From positions 2,294,001-2,358,000 of the forward strand of contig NZ_CP193934.1 in the NCBI RefSeq assembly GCF_050859505.1: a DNA stretch of 64,000 bases, written 5' to 3'. The notes under the pieces are model-generated. The model did no database searches. It saw only the letters and a program-made list of their open reading frames with translations, and was not told the DNA's origin. This document shows positions 62,440 to 64,000 of the stretch, in pieces. This DNA comes from Marinirhabdus sp050859505 (GTDB lineage Bacteria > Bacteroidota > Bacteroidia > Flavobacteriales > Flavobacteriaceae). How positions within the stretch are numbered: the first letter of the stretch is position 1; every line of letters begins with the position of its first letter. Both the position numbers and the translations under genes were made by a program.

Positions 62440-62540
62440 TTTAATAAAAATCAAACTTAAGACGCATATAATACAGCGGTCTAATGGTTAAGTGAATTGG
62501 ATTTCCTACAAATAATTGTAAATTAGTCACGCAGATTAAT

Positions 62541-62660
62541 ACGTAGTGGCGGCGCCACTGTCAAAAGCTGACCCGCCCGTACTGAAAAGGCACGTTCGGG
62601 CAGGTTCGCACGCTGCGCTTCCAACGCTCAGTCGGCACAGCCGCAAAAACCCGCCGTATC
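62541..62660. other. G+C-rich palindromic block, possible rest of an attC-like site
   Basis: 75 of 120 bases are G or C, far above the rest of the window. AGTGGC (62545-62550) pairs with GCCACT (62554-62559). GCCCG and CGGGC form a second hairpin and CGGC/GCCG a third. There is no reading frame. The rest of the gap to 62766 is plain AT-rich DNA. Confidence 0.4.
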
Positions 62661-62766
62661 ATATGTAAACCCGCTTCCAAAACCATTCTAAATTTCTTAA
62701 AAAAAACAAAACTGCTAATTTTACCTTTACAATACCTAAAACCAAAAACAAAACGAGTCCCAGAAA

Positions 62767-63222
62767 ATGATTAAAAAGCTTCAACATAATGACATAGAAG
62801 TAGCAAAAAACATACGAACCGTGTTTCAGGCTTCGTATAAAATCGAGGCCGCATTGTTACAGGCGGTAGATTTCCCTCCCTTGCAAAGACCTCTTGAAGG
62901 GTATGTGCAGAGTAGCACAGCGTTTTTTGGCTACCTAAAGGATACCGAACTTGCCGGAGTGGTTGAGATTAGCCATAACACTAACTTTACTCATATTAAC
63001 AGCCTGGTGGTGCATCCAGATTTTTTTAGACAAGGCATTGCACGAAAGCTACTGGAATTTGTTTTCGAAACCTTCGACTCCCATCTCTTTGTGGTGGAAA
63101 CGGGCCTGGAGAATGGCCCCGCTACGGCTTTGTATATCAAATTTGGTTTTAAAGAAGTGAACCAATGGGACACAGACCACGGCATTCGGAAAATAAAGTT
63201 TGAGTGTAGAATGGATCGCTAA
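62767..63222 (+). CDS. GNAT family N-acetyltransferase
   Basis: 151 residues. The acetyl-CoA site is visible as INSLVVHPDFFRQGIARKLLEF, followed by FVVETGLENGPATALYIKFGF. The N-terminal helix pair (NDIEVAKNIRTVFQASYKIE) is variable between members. The substrate cannot be told. It is a single-gene unit with a terminator, placed after the G+C-rich block. Confidence 0.9.
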   Translation: MIKKLQHNDIEVAKNIRTVFQASYKIEAALLQAVDFPPLQRPLEGYVQSSTAFFGYLKDTELAGVVEISHNTNFTHINSLVVHPDFFRQGIARKLLEFVFETFDSHLFVVETGLENGPATALYIKFGFKEVNQWDTDHGIRKIKFECRMDR

Positions 63223-63225
63223 CTA

Positions 63226-63264
63226 AAGAACCAGACCCCTATAGAATAGGAGACTGGTTCTTAA
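63226..63264 (+). terminator. Terminator of the GNAT gene
   Basis: AAGAACCAG (63226-63234) pairs with CTGGTTCTT (63254-63262), with an inner CCTAT/ATAGG hairpin. Confidence 0.75.
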
Positions 63265-63329
63265 GAATTGTAGCATAAAAATAATTATAATTTGTAGGTG
63301 TCTCTATTTATAACCTTTCATCTATACCG

Positions 63330-64000
63330 CTATTCATCTGTGCTAAAGAGACTTTTCACTTTGGAAATACCTTCTCGCACGCCTTCCAGTATGGGCGATT
63401 TCTCGTCATAAATATCGGTATATCCTTTACTATGCTCTTCAAAAAACTCGCCTGTAATAAACCTACGGCATTCATCCAGGCGCGCAATCTCTTTTATATC
63501 GGTTTCGTCCAGCTCGATGCGGGCGGCTTTAAAGTTTTCTTCAATATGCTCGGTACTGGTAGATTTTGGAATTACTGCTGTCCCGCGATGACAGTGCCAG
63601 GAAATCAAAATTTGTCCTTCGGAAGCGTTGTGCTTTCGGGCAATTTTTTTGATGGTTTCTAGTTCAAGTAAATTAGGCTCGTCTTTACCTTTCATAGCAT
63701 CAGAACGATCTCCCGAACCTAAAGGCGAATAGGCAGTCATAAAAATACCTTCGCTTTTACAATAGGCCAGCAAGTCGTCTTGCTGTAACAGAGGATGTAA
63801 TTCTACCTGGTTCATTTCGGGCTTTATCTTGGCCTTGCTTACCAGATCTTTCAATTTTATATCACTGAAATTGGATACCCCAATATGCCGTACCATCCCA
63901 GCTTCTTTGGCTTGCTCCATTTTTTTCCAGGTTTCTATGATAGGAACTTCTTCCAGCGAAAGATAATCGCTTGGCTTTTGAGGTGAATTTACCCCATGTT
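63330..64000 (-). CDS. Aldo/keto reductase, C-terminal part (start outside the window)
   Basis: About 223 residues are visible and the frame stays open to the window edge, so the start and the N-terminal catalytic Asp-Tyr-Lys are missing. The visible part has the typical order PIIETWKKMEQAKEAG, VRHIGVSNFSD, MNQVELHPLLQQDDLLAYCK, TAYSPLGSGDR and PKSTSTEHIEENF, which binds NADPH. The tail (about 45 residues after the barrel) is longer than in many members. It reduces aldehydes or sugars; the substrate is unknown. Confidence 0.93.
   Translation of the reverse strand, partial: HGVNSPQKPSDYLSLEEVPIIETWKKMEQAKEAGMVRHIGVSNFSDIKLKDLVSKAKIKPEMNQVELHPLLQQDDLLAYCKSEGIFMTAYSPLGSGDRSDAMKGKDEPNLLELETIKKIARKHNASEGQILISWHCHRGTAVIPKSTSTEHIEENFKAARIELDETDIKEIARLDECRRFITGEFFEEHSKGYTDIYDEKSPILEGVREGISKVKSLFSTDE

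Larger units (their letters stand above)
61160..62460 (-). mobile_element. IS110-family insertion sequence
   Basis: The element consists of a DEDD transposase gene, roughly 110 bases of non-coding DNA after it and about 220 bases before it that hold structured RNA-like hairpins. IS110 elements lack terminal inverted repeats and often insert without target duplication, so exact ends cannot be read here; the limits given are estimates. It lies next to the cassette-like gene. Confidence 0.7.

Noticed and set aside
62461..62530. GTTAAGT at 62487 as the second core site of an attC
   Set aside because: It fits GTTRRRY but such a short match is expected by chance and no complementary partner GCTTAAC-type site was found at a suitable distance.

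Overview
The window looks like chromosome of a marine or aquatic member of the Flavobacteriaceae (Bacteroidota). It is A+T-rich. Many promoters carry the Bacteroidota -7 box TAnnTTTG. There are many Cys lipoproteins, a gliding/T9SS gene (gldI), a secreted protease with a type IX sorting tail, a TonB-dependent receptor, topoisomerase IV genes of the Bacteroidota type, and the order zapA - 6S RNA - rny. No rRNA, tRNA, CRISPR array or prophage was seen. Both ends cut a gene: gldI at the left, an aldo/keto reductase at the right.

Layout. 1-6 kb is housekeeping: gldI and a DHH phosphoesterase, ndk, the recF - lipoprotein - DUF721 operon, a TPR membrane protein with ribH, and a LytTR response regulator. 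6-9.6 kb is an envelope operon on the minus strand (LETM1-like protein, phosphoethanolamine transferase, GDPD/menorin-like protein). 9.7-14.2 kb has a DUF4331 pair with a TPR lipoprotein, facing an ECF sigma factor/anti-sigma pair. 14.4-27.5 kb is secreted and envelope enzymes: M36 protease, Cu/Zn SOD, a hydrolase-OsmC fusion, S9 peptidase, a VPS10-like propeller protein and MscS. 27.7-30.4 kb is a VWA/AAA+ chelatase-like pair. 30.4-40.1 kb mixes membrane, LysM/BON, fasciclin, ABC, amidohydrolase, PAP2 and GT-C genes. 40.2-46.5 kb is parE, parC, a GH3 enzyme and mscL. 46.7-53.3 kb holds small enzymes and regulators, including a methyltransferase-VF530 fusion, trmL, terC, and an XRE regulator divergent from an M14 peptidase. 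53.4-57.6 kb is an M23 peptidase with a TonB receptor. 57.7-60.2 kb is the cell-division/RNA cluster (coiled-coil gene, zapA, 6S RNA, rny).

The accessory part is 60.3-62.7 kb. An orphan AT-rich gene is bounded by a perfect 10-bp inverted repeat that matches the core-site consensus of integron cassettes (GTTRRRY / RYYYAAC). Directly next to it is an IS110-family element. The non-coding region upstream of its transposase folds into two adjacent stem-loops with internal loops, as expected for a bridge RNA. Beyond it is a G+C-rich block full of palindromes that may be the other part of the cassette site. This region is the best candidate for unusual biology in the window.

Other points of interest are three related operator palindromes between the XRE regulator and the M14 gene that contain the promoter boxes themselves, the ncRNA locus before rny with its own promoter box, a possible ZapB-like partner of ZapA, and two hexanucleotide repeat tracts, one spanning the trmL stop codon and one coding a Gly-Asp linker. 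All functions are read from sequence motifs only; no database search was run.
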